Positions 50,100-63,663 are shown, counted from the first letter of the stretch. The stretch: DNA of 64,000 nt from Atopsyche davidsoni (GCA_022113835.1 JAILWY010000026.1:12179001-12243000), one strand, 5' to 3'. Program-made: numbers and translations. The notes: generated by a model from the letters alone, not told the origin.

Positions 50100-51537
50100 G
50101 CGTGGACTAACTGCGGGTAAGTTTCTATCTGAACTTATGGAAATGGATTTTTTTTTGTTGTTTTCACATTTTAGATGCCTTACGCGGAAAAGGTTACTGA
50201 ACGATGAATAAATATAAATTACTCGGGATGTTTTAGAGTATCTGAGATTTTTTCATAAGTAATGACGTGTTAGTGAGGATGACCGATTATATAAATATAA
50301 TATGTTGATTGTTAGCATTTAAATTAACAAAAAATTAAAAGTATGAAACACGTTAAAGTCACAGGTCAAATATCGCATTGCCTTTTGCTGTATCCATTGT
50401 GTAATTACGAACATGAAAGTAATCTGTTTTAATAACGTCAAGGTCTTAGTCCTTGTGAAAATATAATCACATATCGTTTGTTTTCTTCTCGATAAAGTAT
50501 ATTTTATTGAGCAGATACATAATACGCCATTTTGTTCGGTTTGAATAATTACGTAAGTAATACATAATTGAGATGTCACGGCGATGGTTAAATGAAAAGC
50601 AGAATTCTTAAATTCTCAATTTAATCATCAAAAATGAATATTCACAAATCTAATGCCTTAACAAAATAGAAAATTTAAATATCGTATATTTTATTGCGTT
50701 AGTGGCATATATTATCTACACTGTATAACTAAGTCAGGGTTTAGCCTTTGTGTGTTAATTGTATTGTTAATGAGTCCGCACACACATACATGTATTTTTT
50801 TAAATATTTTTACTGACCAAACAAATGCTTTTTTAATAAAACAGTTTTTTTTAACACTCAAAAATATTTTGATCGGGATGTGACCGACAGTGTCACCCTA
50901 AAACGCAAATGAATTGAAAAAAAATCAATAATGTAAATTACCAATTTATTATGGTTCAAGCAAAATTATATTTATTTATGAACAATATTTATAAAATACT
51001 AATAAATGTGCAAGGAAAACTTTAAAAAAGCATATTTTTTAAAAACTCTGTTTAGGGTGCACAGTCATACAACATAAACCAATAAAAAAAATCAATGGTA
51101 TAAATCGTAAGGTCTTAAATTGTTCGTGTCCACTGTCATCTATTTCACACCTTGCGGCTACTTATTCGGGCTTCAGGTGCGAGTTATCTCTAGGTTGTGA
51201 ATACAAACTGGTCTGCTACGCCTTTTGGATCACGAAACACCACTGGTCATAAGTAAAGACTGAAATAAAACTTCATCTGAACGTTTAATTAAGATTTCTA
51301 GAATTGTACGATTATTACATAATCACTTGAATTATGATTCATACATTCATCTTATTTTTTGCGCAATTCTGATTCTGATCCATGGTAACTCGTAAGGTAA
51401 TTTTAAAAATCTTTTAAAAGTATTGTAATCTCAGAGTGACTTAACTCCTATTAAACAAATACAATTGCATATACGAGTATTTAAATTATGATTTCACTTT
51501 AGGTTTTTTTTTTTAAATAAACGCTAAAACTTACGAC
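50100..51537. other. AT-rich stretch without recognised genes
   Basis: Nothing coding or repetitive was recognised. Confidence 0.4.
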
Positions 51538-51539
51538 CG

Positions 51540-52400
51540 CAGATGGATGTGGAATTAGCGATGAGCATGATTTTATGTTTCAGCTTCCTAGCTGTGAGAT
51601 TCCAGTGAATATTTTAAATTTAATCCCATAAATAAATACTTGAAATACTGCAATAAATGTATAAACCGTTCCCAGATTGGTGTGGAATGAGTTATTAGCA
51701 TAATATAATATATAATCTTTACATCAAATGAGCCCTATATTTGATAATCCTATTTAAGCTGATTGTGAAATATGACACAAAATTAAAATACAGTAATACC
51801 CTCTTTACGCGAGGGATACGTTCCGGAAAAAATCGCGTTAAGTGAAATTCGCGTATATCGGGGTTTACGATTAAACATACTTACATAGTCAAAACTTAAT
51901 TTAAAAAAAAAACGAATCATTAACTTTGATTCTAAGAGCACTTTATGCAGTATTACATGTTATTTTTACTGAAAAATACATCTATTGTTTTTGTGGGTAG
52001 CGTTTCTTTTACGCTCTTGTAAAATACGTTCATAACACCCAACGCTGTTTTTAATCGTTAATAACTACATTATGTTTATACACTTTCTTAAAATAATAAA
52101 TTCGCGTAATCGCGAAATTTGAAATTCACTTAATAGTGAAACCGCGCAAAACGGGGTCGCGTAAAGGGGGGTATTACTGTAATGTCAATAATTTATAAAT
52201 CACCAGCCGATTGGCATGGGGTGAATGAGAGCATGATCGATACATGTGAGACTCCAGTATATATTTTAATTTAACCCCGTTTCAGCTAATTTGTGAAATA
52301 CGACAGAAAAAGGTAAGACTTGAAATACTGTCAATAATTTTCAAGCCGACAGTCGATTGGCGGGGGATGAGTGATGTGCATGATCGGCTGATAGCGGAGC
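51540..52400. repeat. Diverged tandem repeat, two to three units, interrupted by a MITE
   Basis: Units marked by TTGAAATACTG, TCAATAATTT, a CGATTGG segment, GAATGAG, GCATGAT, GTGAGACTCCAGT and a GTGAAATA(C/T)GACA end recur at about 51540-51790, 52181-52320 and 52320-52400. The MITE at 51791-52179 sits inside one unit; removing it re-joins the unit at AAAATA and TGTCAATAATT. Confidence 0.55.
51791..52179. mobile_element. pogo/Tigger-like MITE with TA target duplication
   Basis: The left end begins CAGTAATACCCTCTTTACGC and the right end finishes GCGTAAAGGGGGGTATTACTG as its reverse complement with two mismatches. It is flanked by TA on both sides, as in Tc1/mariner/pogo insertions. The inner left sequence GGGATACGTTCCG is also typical of Tigger-type ends. 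389 bp, no transposase frame. Confidence 0.85.
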
Positions 52401-52680
52401 GGGCCGCTATTCCGGCGGGTGATGTCAGGCGAGCTCGGGGTCGTGTGCTGCATGAGGCATGAGGCTCGAGGCATGAGGCATGAAGTATTTGTTGTGCCCC
52501 CCGTTGGCATGGAAGCCCGGGGCTACTGCCCCACGCCGGCCCCGTCCACCCCCGGCTCCCCCACGGGGAGCACCCTTGTTTACAGCGATGACCCACCCCC
52601 TCTCCATCGATTATTCCCTGTCTTATCACAGCGATCAAACGAGGGGGCGCCGGTTCTGGCTGGTGTTGAAAAAGTGATTT
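52395..52680. other. GC-rich patch with GCATGAGG repeats
   Basis: A GC-rich patch with four to five copies of an 8-bp motif close to GCATGAGG (52450-52490), followed by a CCCC-rich tract. It is open for 60-87 codons in several frames on both strands, which is the pattern of high GC rather than of one gene. No gene called. Confidence 0.4.
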
Positions 52681-55600
52681 GATCAATTTCGTTTTTAATA
52701 TGAATTTAAAATGTTTCATTTTCATGATTTTACTATTGAAATATATCAGCAGTAAATTGTCTTTAAGGTAAACCAAAAATAATTTTATTCATATGGTGAT
52801 CTAATTTTATTCATATGTTAAAATGCTCTTATGCCATTCTCCATAAATGAAACAGCTAATAAAATAACATAATATATTTATTATAGTTACAAAATAAAAC
52901 ATTATAAAAATACCATCTGTTGGCAGTTCCTTCTACGTTTATAGTTTTATTTGTCGGTGTGGCGCTTTTTACTGGAGAGGATTTCATTGTTAGCCGTCGA
53001 TCACTAGATGTCGTTTCATTTCGACGAAAAATAAAATATCACATTTATTTTATTTTCTTTCCACAAAACCCGACCAAAATAATAAAATAATTCAAGAATA
53101 AATGAAGCATAAAACAACGAGTTTGTTTATTCCCCACAAATTTTTAAGTAACGTCAACAGTTCAATTTATTTATAACCGAAATTCCTATGTAGATGAAGT
53201 GCATGGGAACCTGAAATTATTTCGAAACGCATTGTTTTCTTACAGGTGCCTACACGCTACATTAATATAAATGACTCTATAATCATACAAGAACAACAAA
53301 CAACTATATTCATTCGTGATGGTTTTCATTTAATGTGAAGTTTTAGTGACAATGGGTGTGTTCATTGTTTGGGCAGGGGCTATAAGATAATATTATCAAC
53401 AAAAAAACACTCTTAATAAAAAAATGATAAATATAAAGAAGTATGTAAGTATTTATGTGTACAAATATGTATATATAAATATACATAATTTTCTTTTTCT
53501 CTTTTGACCATTTCGAAACGTAGTTTCAGACATACTGGGATTTAGACGAGTAATCGATCGCTGCTGTATATTTCAGCAATGAGACTTTCGCAATAATTTT
53601 TTATTTATTTATTTAGCATGTAAAGCCCTAGCATGCTTTTAAGACAGTTGTATATTATTTAACGCTCGTTGGCTGGGAATGATGATGGTAAATGATTAAG
53701 TCGGTGCCATTCAAATGCAGGTACTCTCGGAGCACGCACGGTATGAATAAGTCATCATCTACGCTTCGACTAAGTAAACGGTCTCAAGACTCAATATTAA
53801 AAACGTATTACGCACGAAAGTTATGCAATCAGTTCGCTCATGCCCTTTTAGTCACACCAATGTAACATTATTAGAAAGAATGAAAAATAAACACTGAGAC
53901 TAATCTAAATTTTACTTTTTATAAACTAATCTTAATAAACCGTATTTCTGACATTTTTTTTTTCTTTAAAAATTTGTTACAAAAATTTTATAGATTATGT
54001 ATTTATTGCGCATGTATTGAACGTTTTAAAATTTGAGAGCTGGTTTTATGCAGTGCTTTGTGCTAACTGAATGAAATCATTGTGTGTTGATGCATAGTCA
54101 CGAAATTCACACCAGAAGATTTGATGAAGTTTTTGACAAGTAATTAACGTTATAGTAAAAATGTTTGCCCATGTTTTGAATTCGCTGCACACTACTGCTA
54201 TCAAGAGTACTTAAAATTATTGTTACATATTTGTATTCATTTGAAAATTGTGCAAGTGGGTGTATATTTTTACGGAAGACTGTTCGTAAGTGATCTGATG
54301 ACTTGTATAAAGATAGATACAAAAGGCAGTTGTACTGTAGAAAAACCAGTATGGTGAGTTGGGATTTTGGTCTCGTTAGGCAGAACCACCACTGCTTATG
54401 CCGTATGTTCAACCGAGATGATATCATTTGACGCATGATAAGCGTGTTACATTTATTATGTTTGAAATAATAAAATGTCTAATTAGCCCTCAGATTCGAG
54501 TGTCGTGCCTGACGAGCGTCCCACGCGGGGGTAGCCTGCGCCCTAATGACTGGTCCCAGACTGAGTATTTCGGGTCGTAAGATTTTACGACCTGAAATTG
54601 CCGAGTATTAATATTGCGACTACAGAACACTGTGTCGCGTGTCTTCGTGTCGGCCTGAATAATACGAGGATGATGTAAATTATGCCGAAGCTAAACTTCA
54701 AAAAATCAATGACCGTAAGAAAGTTTGACGCCATAAATGTGATTGTTTTTCTTTGGAAACACAGCTCATAATCACTCAGATACTGTGGAAATATTCAAAT
54801 GTATTTTTTACAATAAAAAAATGTTTTTATATAACGAGAAACGTGTAAGTTTTAAACAGTATTTTTTATTCGGTTTTTAGCAATGGATGAAAGCAAACTC
54901 GCCCTTTTTAAATTATTTCAAATAGCAAACGTTCATCCCAAAAAAATATATTACAACGCACATTTTTAAAACTCTTTTCGTTGATTTCATAAAATTTTAA
55001 CCTCGTTGAAAATTACAAAAAAACAAAAACAATGAATTAAATAATGTTTAATATTATACATTACGATATTATAATTATATCGCGTTTACTTACAATAAAA
55101 AAAGTGTGTTTGTTATATACTTAAGAGGCATTTTATCCGAACAGTCTGAAAATTCAATTTCCAGGAAGGAAATTAAATCAAACGATAAAATCTGTAGTAG
55201 GTATAAATCGGCGTACTTGAAAAAATGGTAGACTTAAATAAGTAAATACAATGCTTAAACGCGGTATAAGATATATACTATATTATTATCTCAATAGTCG
55301 TGTGAAATGGCTTACAGGTATGTACTCATGCTGGCAGGATAACCGCTATAAATAGCTATTATCGAAATATCAATGTCATTTTGCGTTTGTAATTCAATGA
55401 TAATAATAAATTATTACATTAGATATTAAAATATAAATCCAAAAGCTAGAAATCGAAAGGATCCGGGAATTCTTATTTGGGATGTATATATGTTTACAGG
55501 TTACATATGTACCAATACCTGATAAATAATAAATTCATTTCTTGCGAGCGAAGCGAAATTGTTATTTACTTGTTTCATTGTTTTATAAAAATATTAGAAA

Positions 55601-55690
55601 TCTCATATAATTAAACTCAAGCGTTGCAACAATCGAACCCATAAATTGCGTATTTTAAAATTAAATTTAATAGCGTTCCGTTCATCGCGG
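52681..55690. other. Mostly AT-rich stretch without recognised genes
   Basis: No gene recognised. A GC-richer patch at 54485-54700, containing an inverted GGGTCGTAAGA/TTTTACGACC, is probably an old repeat of unknown type. Confidence 0.4.
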
Positions 55691-55699
55691 CCGGTTGAT

Positions 55700-56760
55700 A
55701 ATTGAGCTGCAAAAAACGGTCGCGATAAGCGGCAAACATCGTGCAACGAAAATAACGACGTTGCAAAAGCAAAAACAAAATCAAGTTCATCCATCGCCAC
55801 AAACGGAGCGAGATGGTCTCCGAGTGTACCTGCGAATCCGCGTCATCGGCCACGAGCGGGGCGCGAGCCGCACGAACAGCTGGGCGCCCCCCCCCCTCCC
55901 GCGCCCCGCCCCCTCCCCCCCTCCGCGGCGCCGCTCCCGAAAGATAACTCACGAGTCGCGGCCTCAGTACGAACCCGCGCCCCGCGTCGAGCGCACGCCG
56001 CCCGTGTCTCCGCAGCCGCATGCGCGTCTCCAATGCGTCAAACATCGCTCGCCCATCGTTGTTTACGTCGAGGAACTTTGCCGCTCTCTGCGATACCGCG
56101 AAGCGAACTGCCCCGCGAGCGAAGGGGGTGTCCCGCCGCGCTGCATCGGGACGCGATGCACCGTTTTATCGATTCCGAAATAGAATGGATGCAACGCTCG
56201 GAGTTTGTTTATCGCATCTGCGACGGCAGTGTGTCTTTGGGTCACGCGGCGGCGCGTCCAGGAAGCGAACGGGCTGCATCTCTGCCGGCTCGAGCCAGCG
56301 CGCCCGCCGATAGTCCCCCGCTCGGCTTTGTGACGGTTTGAAAACTTTGTTGTGACAGATCTTCGATCCCGTGTCCTTTTGTGACGTCCGATACTGTAGA
56401 CATTTCGAACTCACTCGTGTTGTTGACGGGTCTCCGTTTGCGGCTTCGGTGCGGGAAACAAAACTGAAAGTAAACAGCGAGAAGATTCTGTCAAACTGCA
56501 AGTTAGTATTTATTATATTGTTATTGTGCCGTATTGGTGATTCATAATATTTACAGATTTGTGTCGGTTTCATTTGCGCCATTGAAATTCTTGTGACGCG
56601 CTTTATGGCGTGGCGACTCCGTCCGCGCGTCCGTCTCGCGATCGACGATTTGCAACAATTATGGCCGGCCCGATGAATAAGTGAGGTCGAGGGTAGTTTC
56701 TAATAGTTGGTGTGTCGCGAAGGCCGGTGCCGAGTCGCGGGGTCGATATGACCGGGGGCC
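55700..56760 (+). promoter_or_regulatory. CpG-rich island, probable promoter of a gene starting at 56661
   Basis: About 1 kb of high GC and CpG with a C-rich tract near 55890-55920, set in AT-rich DNA. Long overlapping frames occur on both strands, as expected in GC-rich sequence; none has recognisable domains. It ends around an ATG at 56661 followed at once by a splice donor, so it is best read as promoter plus 5' leader. An initiator-like TACTGTAGACATTTC is near 56390, but the start site is not defined. Confidence 0.5.
56661..56680 (+). CDS. Candidate first coding exon (MAGPMN) of an unidentified gene
   Basis: CAACAATTATGG is a good insect translation-start context. The frame reads MAGPMN plus two bases (AA), then donor GTGAGG at 56681, leaving the intron in phase 2. 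A very short first coding exon after a GC-rich leader and before a long intron with GC islands is common in insect developmental regulators, but the product cannot be named from six residues. No downstream exon was matched within the window; the best acceptor-donor pair on the right (63664-63792) would hit a stop in this phase. Confidence 0.35.
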
Positions 56761-57849
56761 GGCGACGGTGACATTCCCGAGTTGGGATATTACTTATATT
56801 TTCCAGTCATTGTTGATACCGACATCGACAGTAAAAATACTTACCTTTTCAATATTATTTTGATGTAGTTCTTTTGTGTGTCCGTTATCTCTGTCTTTAA
56901 TTGACGTTATCTTACCGCAACAATACTGATAATTCGTGTGTGGATATTGGCGCACGATCTTATCGACGGTCTGCTTTTAGTCTGACCCATAACAGGCGAC
57001 TATTTTTTTTGGTTAGCCCTATAATTACTACGTTTGAGCGCACTTATTCCATTCACAGCAAATAATATACTCGGCACATTGAAACGAATGCAAAGATGTA
57101 ATCTAAGACACGTGATGAGTTAAATATCTAAGACGTTGTGAAAATAGTTGCCGCTGCGCCAGGAGAAATTTCTTAATTGTGAATGACGTTATTTACATTC
57201 ATCGTTCAAACCGAATAATTAACCAAAAAATAATTAAAAAGTACCGACTTGGGTATAATAAATAGTATTTCTTATTTTTCCGTTGGAATAAAGTGATGCC
57301 CCAGTAACCGAAGTATTTGTAAACGTACTAATTGGGCGCACCTACTTTATTAAGGTCGACGTTTTACTCCAAACGACTCCACACCCGCCGAGGTGTATTA
57401 AAAGCCGAATATTACAATAGTTGTTTCTTGGACTGGAACTTACTTTAAACCCCAGGGCTTATATTGTAATGCAGAGAAAGGGCGGATGTTCCTGCCAACT
57501 TCATCGAGGGCCATAATCATCCGAGGAGAATAGCGCGGAGTTTGAAATTAATAATGTAATTGGAAAGGACAGGGAAGAGGCTTCTCGGGATTTAACATTA
57601 ATTACATGTTAATATAATAAAACTTTCGTTAAGGAGACGCGTGGGCCGTGCCCCTCTGCTCGTTCCGACGGAGAGACCGTCATTACGTGACGGCACGGAG
57701 TGTATTTCTTGCCAGTGCCAGTGCCTCGACTGCCAGGCCGGAGAGGCAGACGGAGTGTCTGGCCGCAGCCGCGAATGGCCGGCTGCATTGTTTCGGTACG
57801 TTTTTTGATGTTACATTAACGCCAATATGGCGATGAGTGACGTGTGACG

Positions 57850-57857
57850 TGACGTCA
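57850..57857. promoter_or_regulatory. Perfect CRE-type palindrome
   Basis: TGACGTCA, the consensus site for CREB/ATF bZIP factors, inside a GC-rich island that also contains ATTACGTGACGG. A second perfect copy is at 62310-62317. Confidence 0.4.
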
Positions 57858-58035
57858 TGGGCGTCGAGCTGGAATGGCCGAACCCTCGACCTAGATTAAA
57901 AAAGGACCGACAAGAGTTCAGTATCGGAATCAAACTATTTTTAAATTGAAATTTACTGTTGTAAAACTACTAAAAGACGGCTAAATAAAAAAGAAAACGA
58001 TTCTCAAATTTATTAATAAAATTGACCGCCTTATA

Positions 58036-58063
58036 AATTTCTGCATATATATATGCAGAAATT
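58036..58063. repeat. 28-bp perfect palindrome
   Basis: Each half reads AATTTCTGCATATA (58036-58049), with its exact complement following without a spacer. It could form a cruciform or be a symmetric binding site; function unknown. Confidence 0.85.
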
Positions 58064-61000
58064 CGATCCCATAATCACAGTAAAGTAACAGCGTTAAAGT
58101 TTTATTGAAATTTAGTTTAATTCTACAATTACGAGCTATTAATTTTCTGTTACGTACGATTTATCGATTTTTCTGTGTACTTTGAGCAAAGACGCCGACA
58201 CTTTTAACTGCGACGGCGATCAAAAACGCTTCGTATCCATGCTTTGCGGGCGAGACGCCTCGTCTGCATATTGATTGTCGCTTCCAGTACTAATTTTTTA
58301 ATCCTTTTATAGAAGACTTTGAATGCGAATGAAACATCCGAGTTCGTGTTGGTGTTGCGGTGCTCCAGAGCTCCCTTCCCCGCGGACTCCCTAACGAGAC
58401 CTCGACAAGGCTAACGGAGTACCTTGTCTCAGGCGAGAGATTTATTCGGAATTATGTTCGAGTAAATTAGAGCGACACATCTCCTCCCCCCGGGTTAAGG
58501 CGCCCCGGGCCGGCCGTGGCTTCCCTTTCGGTAATTTATCGCGACGGATATATATTTTACTCAATACCCGATCCGCGACGGACCTGGCAGCTCGTAAATT
58601 ATTGCCGCTGAAAATTAGGATTACCCTAGCGATTGTGAAATGGAGCAGTTTGTCTTCGCAGGTCGGGTGTGACTCACGGATTAAGAATGTGAAAGTGATC
58701 ATTTTCGTGCTATTTTTTTGGTATTGTCACATTTTTTTTGCCGCCGTAATGAATTAGCCACGCCGCGCGAATGGCAAATGACAACTAATGACGCTGCCCG
58801 TACATTCAATGTTGTGTCACACGCTAATGCGCCACCGTTCTCTGTACGATTCTGTAACACACGAAATCGGAAGTATTTTGCGACTCCAGTGCCGAATCCT
58901 CTTATATTTCAAGGGTATTATTGCACACGACTAAGCCACGTAGACAGTACACGCTTGGAATAATATTCTAAAATTATTAGTAGACATTTTGTAAGGACAA
59001 AGTGAATTCGATGTCATTTCTAGTATACGAGTTCTAATTTGATTATTGTGACATTGTTATGTCATAATTTATTAAATTATTTGAATAGTCGTGCGTGTTT
59101 TATTATTGTTAATGACAATCGGCTGTTGTAATCAAAATATACTGGAAATATAACATATTGTGCCAATATTGACGCGGTAAGCAATAGCATTATACCAACA
59201 CAATATAGAATATGTAGGCATATGTAATATGTAGCAAAATTATGTATAATACAGTGGTATTTAAATTAATAACATAACCGTTTAATATGGCTATATAATA
59301 TTGTTGGACCACCTATGAAGCTTGCGAATGCGCAGTCGCATGTTGCTGCCGGGTAAAAAACCGGGAGAAGCGGAAACGCTTGGACAAGAGGAACCGGCAG
59401 ACAATGCCGAAGATTCTAGTTTGATCTTCTCGTATTGAGTCAGCACGGCGAAGCTGGTATCAGTGCTGCCGAATATCGCGAGAGACATTTGATCTCCGCA
59501 GTGGTCGGTGGCTTGAAAGGATTCGGCTTGACGGACATTGTTTGGAGCGGAGCGTGCGGACGCGCGGCGTCTAACGCAACGGGTTCCGGAGCCAACCTGC
59601 TTTTATCCCGGTGCGGGCCGATGACCGCACTCGGTAGGTGGTCGTCGCAATGGCACTCTTACAAATCAGCTGCACCGGGTGGGGCCCCTGCGCCCCTCTG
59701 CGCCCCTCCGCGCCCCCGCTCTGACCTTCAGACGACACCTTCATCCTGCCCCGGCTGGCAGATGCTGAAATATCGCGGAAGTGTCCCGGCGGCGCTAATC
59801 CCATCGCCTCCGTAGGAAAACGTTACCGAAGACGTATTTATATCTTATAAATACAGGATTGCCTTTGAAAGGCTTAAACAATGATAAATATAAAAAAAAA
59901 CTTATCTTACATTAAATACACAAAGATAACCGATTCGATCGTATAAAATAAAAAAAACCATTTTAAACGAATCGATTCTAAAATTGACTGTGTGAAACTG
60001 TGTTAATTATATAAATAAATATCAATATAATGTCATAAACTATTCAAACGCTTTTTGTTTTTTTTTTGTATAAAATCACGGTGGAAACAGTCGCCTTTAC
60101 GAGTATGTTTCGGATGATATTGCACTATTTATAATTCATAACAATAAACATGAATAAACCACATTGGCTAGGAGATAACGATCTACGTTAATTATACGAC
60201 CACGAGGTTACAATCATAGCAATCTACGTATCTTTAAGCTTTTCATGTGTTGTAAATATGGAGTATTACACATAAGACAAGTCTGTCGTAGATAATTTAA
60301 ATGTTACTTCAAATTAAAAGCATTTTTTCCCTTATATTAAGGTGGCGAATCAAAATAAGTAGACCATACAAATGCTCGTTAAAAATCGTTATATATTTGC
60401 AGTCGTATAATCAATCCATTTTAAGCAAACAAAAGTAAAAGATATATTCACATCTAGGCCGCGGGCTCTGGGACAAGCCGAGCGTGAAAAATGGTGAAAT
60501 TTTATGCATTTACTGCTCCCGATACACAAGTGGGAGACCATCGCCCAACGTGTGGAAGCACACAAGTTTTACATACATTAATATAATAAATAATCTTCGA
60601 CAGCTTCCGCGCCACATTCGCTCGCGTGTAAACGCCTTGCGTTTGTGGGTAATGTCCCTGATGCAACGAAAATAAATGACTCCCAGTGAAATAACGGGAC
60701 TTCGCGTTAAATCGCACTTCATTTCGTCTCTGACACTTATCGGCTTTAATACTCTCAGAGCTTACGGAGAGATCTTTGACTTGTATTGTCAAAAAAATAT
60801 TTATATACATCCACGAGATTTGTAAGAGTGCGAGCATTAGGTCCTGACTTTTACGATTTGAAAAGAAAACATGTTTAAAAATGAAGATAAATAAGTGATA
60901 GCAAGTAAAATAGCTTTTTTTTTTCAACATGACATGGCCGTTTTTTAATGGCCAACAGTTGAATTATTGTGTATACAAAAATATTGCAGAAAAAAAAAAA

Positions 61001-61456
61001 AAAACTACCGTAGTGTTTATATAGTTGAATTATTGAATTTTTAGTGTATACTTTTTGTAATAATTTAGAAAAATTGCAATTTGTGATAATAAAATGAAAT
61101 ATAAGTTTAAATGTCTTTATAAGATGTACAATTCATCGCAATCAGAGATCAATCCCCTTAACTTGTGTCGAAACTAATCACCAAGTCCTTTATATTTTTT
61201 ATACGTGGGCCTGCGTTTGTATTTAATCTAATATTGCGCAACGATATTTCAAATCACGTCTCGCTATGAATTGATATTACCATAATAGCCAGTTTGCGCA
61301 GCTATAAAAAAACATGTTCTGGGTAATAACATAGAAATGTGCAAGTTATTGAAGGCAGTGTGAAGTACGGCGATCATGACCCGATACATAATCACTCGTG
61401 TTAATATTTTTTTTACATTTGCAATCTCCTTAAAAGAATTCGGCCTTCATTTGAAG

Positions 61457-61580
61457 CAGTGCTTCTCAAAGTGGGCGGTACGGCTCCGCTGGGAGCTCCG
61501 AGGAGATCAAGGGGGCGGCAGAGGTCTCGGGGGACTAGGGGGCGTTAAGGAGCAATGAGGGGGCGGTGAGGACCGAAAAA
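61457..61580. mobile_element. Left end of a hAT-like element, right end missing
   Basis: CAGTGCTTCTCAAAGTGG matches, base for base, the left terminus of the complete MITE at 44785. It is followed by G-rich sequence (GGGGGCGGC-type runs) rather than the same interior. No matching right end or target duplication was found, so it is truncated or a relative sharing only the terminus. Confidence 0.6.
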
Positions 61581-61713
61581 GCCTATTTGAATATTAGAAG
61601 AGGTCAGTTTTTGGGTACGAAATAGTCTTCATGCTATGGTAAATGTGAATCTGTTTATCATTATTTAAAATTTAGTAGATTCTAGGCGGTGAGTTTATTT
61701 ACTTAGTTTAGAG

Positions 61714-61918
61714 CATGGGTGGCCAACCTTTTTCAGCAGCCGGGACAAATTAATGAAATGAGATTGACTGTGAGATAGATTGAGATGAGACTGGGCTACT
61801 TCCAAATATATGATATAGAATATTTTATTGGTGGTTTTATATACAATAAAAAAAAATGTTTGCATATGCTCCGCGGGCCAAAAAATATGGCCCGCGGGCC
61901 ATGGGTTAGCCACCTATG
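61714..61918. mobile_element. hAT-type MITE with perfect 8-bp target duplication
   Basis: The left end is CATGGGTGGCCAACC and the right end GGGTTAGCCACCTATG, inverted repeats. Exact 8-bp duplications GTTTAGAG flank it at 61706-61713 and 61919-61926. A subterminal CCGCGGGCC palindrome occurs twice near the right end. 205 bp and non-coding. Confidence 0.88.
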
Positions 61919-62309
61919 GTTTAGAGTGTATTTTTAAATTCCACGTGTTTTAATACAATTAAATTGTAGCTTTGGTATAATATCAATCGAGTTAATTGAG
62001 TATCATGAAATAAACTCGCCTTAACGACAGCCAACATTGTCGATGTCGTTTAAATGCCGGCGAGCCCATTTGGGTTACAAATTACCGAATCTTATAAATT
62101 TCCAATTTCCTAAACCGCGCGGAGATGCCTCCATCAGTATGTGGCCGGGCTGGCCGACTCCCGCTTGCATATTAATAGGTGGAGACGGGGGCCGGCGTCA
62201 TGAGGCGCTCCCGCCTCGTTCCGGCGGGCCCGCTCGCCTGTGGAATCTTAACGACCCCTGTCGCTTAGCTCGCAATTAAAGATTCACCGGAAAGCGACAA
62301 ATGCAGGCG

Positions 62310-62317
62310 TGACGTCA
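62310..62317. promoter_or_regulatory. Second perfect CRE-type palindrome
   Basis: TGACGTCA in a GC-rich island (62060-62420) that also holds a nuclear-receptor-like half site TGACCT near 62346. Confidence 0.35.
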
Positions 62318-63663
62318 CAGATATCAAAGGCCCGCCGCGGCATTGACCTGGCGCAACCCCGCGGGCGCACAATCAGAATCCAGAGGATTGTTCTGTCTCT
62401 GAACGCGTGAGGTTAATCTGGCGGATATATATTAAATACATGTTAATCTAGGCTAAAACCAAGCCTAACGAATAACCAGACCAATAAAAACCAAAATATA
62501 TTTTTCGCAATTTTATTACGATTGTTAATTGTGTTGTGACACTGACTTATACTAAGTACATGGAGTTGCATTCTGACATCTTAGTTACATTCTGGTCTCC
62601 AAGCTAGAAGCAAGCCTTTTGGTTTTATCGTTTTAAGCTGTCACTCTGGTCATATATTTAAGTGTCTTGCCGTGATTTTAGCAGCACACCAAGTCCGTTT
62701 AAGACCACCGCGAAATCACTCATAACCGTTAGTTTAAAAGATAAAGTATACAATTACGCATAGCCGTAGCTTATAATATTAAACATCTACCTGTAAACAA
62801 TAATTTTTTGATAAATATTTGAGTGTGAATAAATGATTAATCCAATCATATAATACATAAATAATCGTGCTTATAGGATGTGCATTTTAAAAATTAAAAA
62901 TGTACAAAGCTATAATCAAACTTCTTCAATATAAATCCGTAGGGCGTAATTTTCTAGTTTGCGGTGAGCGGTATTAATGTCTCCAGACTTTTTCCGCTGA
63001 TAAGTACGAATTGCCACATCACGCTTTCGACATTTGTGTATTTATTAATAAGCCATGATTGATTTTTGTGAAAGTCGCGGGTGAAAGGAGTCCATCGGGA
63101 CATTAGCGGCCGCCGGACAAACAGCCGATAGGCCGCCGGGACGCGCCACTCGCCGGGCAGCATCCGAAGAAACTTACCGGAAGAGGAACAATAACCACTC
63201 TGTGAATGCCGATGCCGAGTCGATCGCCGTACTATCGCAAGGAAGTCGGAGAAGTGATAATTTGCAGCGCCGCTTCCAAACGGAGATCATAAATCAACAA
63301 CAATCAGAGCTGTTGACGTTTGAACATTTATAGACTTAATCAATTCAAAACGCGGCGCTTATCGAAATGCGACTTTTATTGCCAATTTGTATCGCGTTTT
63401 GCTGAACGCAAAGCGATACTTAGCATGAGTTGGAGTTTGTAAGAAGCCGTTTAATTTATTTCGCGGTGCAAAAAACGCAGTATCATGTTACGCAAAGTTC
63501 TGTTATTGTGCCGGCCAAGCGGGTCGGTCGCGCGGTTCTTCTGCGATTGTTTCGAGCGAGGGATAGGAACAGTTCGGATATGCGATATGCGAGCAGTCTA
63601 GACTCAAACAGGTTGCAGACTCCCATTGTCGTTATTAATAATATTCTTTTTGTTTGCTTTCAG

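Larger units (their letters stand above)
56681..63663. other. Long island-rich region, probable first intron
   Basis: About 7 kb alternating AT-rich sequence with GC-rich islands at about 57470-57900, 58200-58700, 59320-59820, 60460-60760, 62060-62420 and 63060-63260. No domain-bearing frame was recognised in the islands. Two contain a perfect TGACGTCA. The pattern is consistent with conserved regulatory elements in a long intron, which is inference. Confidence 0.4.

Noticed and set aside
52282..52776. 164-codon minus-strand frame
   Set aside because: Crosses AT-rich repeat sequence and a GC-rich patch with several equally long frames; no domain or codon pattern to support it.
55617..56341. 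Frames of 97-162 codons on both strands in the CpG island
   Set aside because: Long frames on all strands are expected from few stop codons in GC-rich DNA; Arg/Pro/Ala-rich composition without domains.
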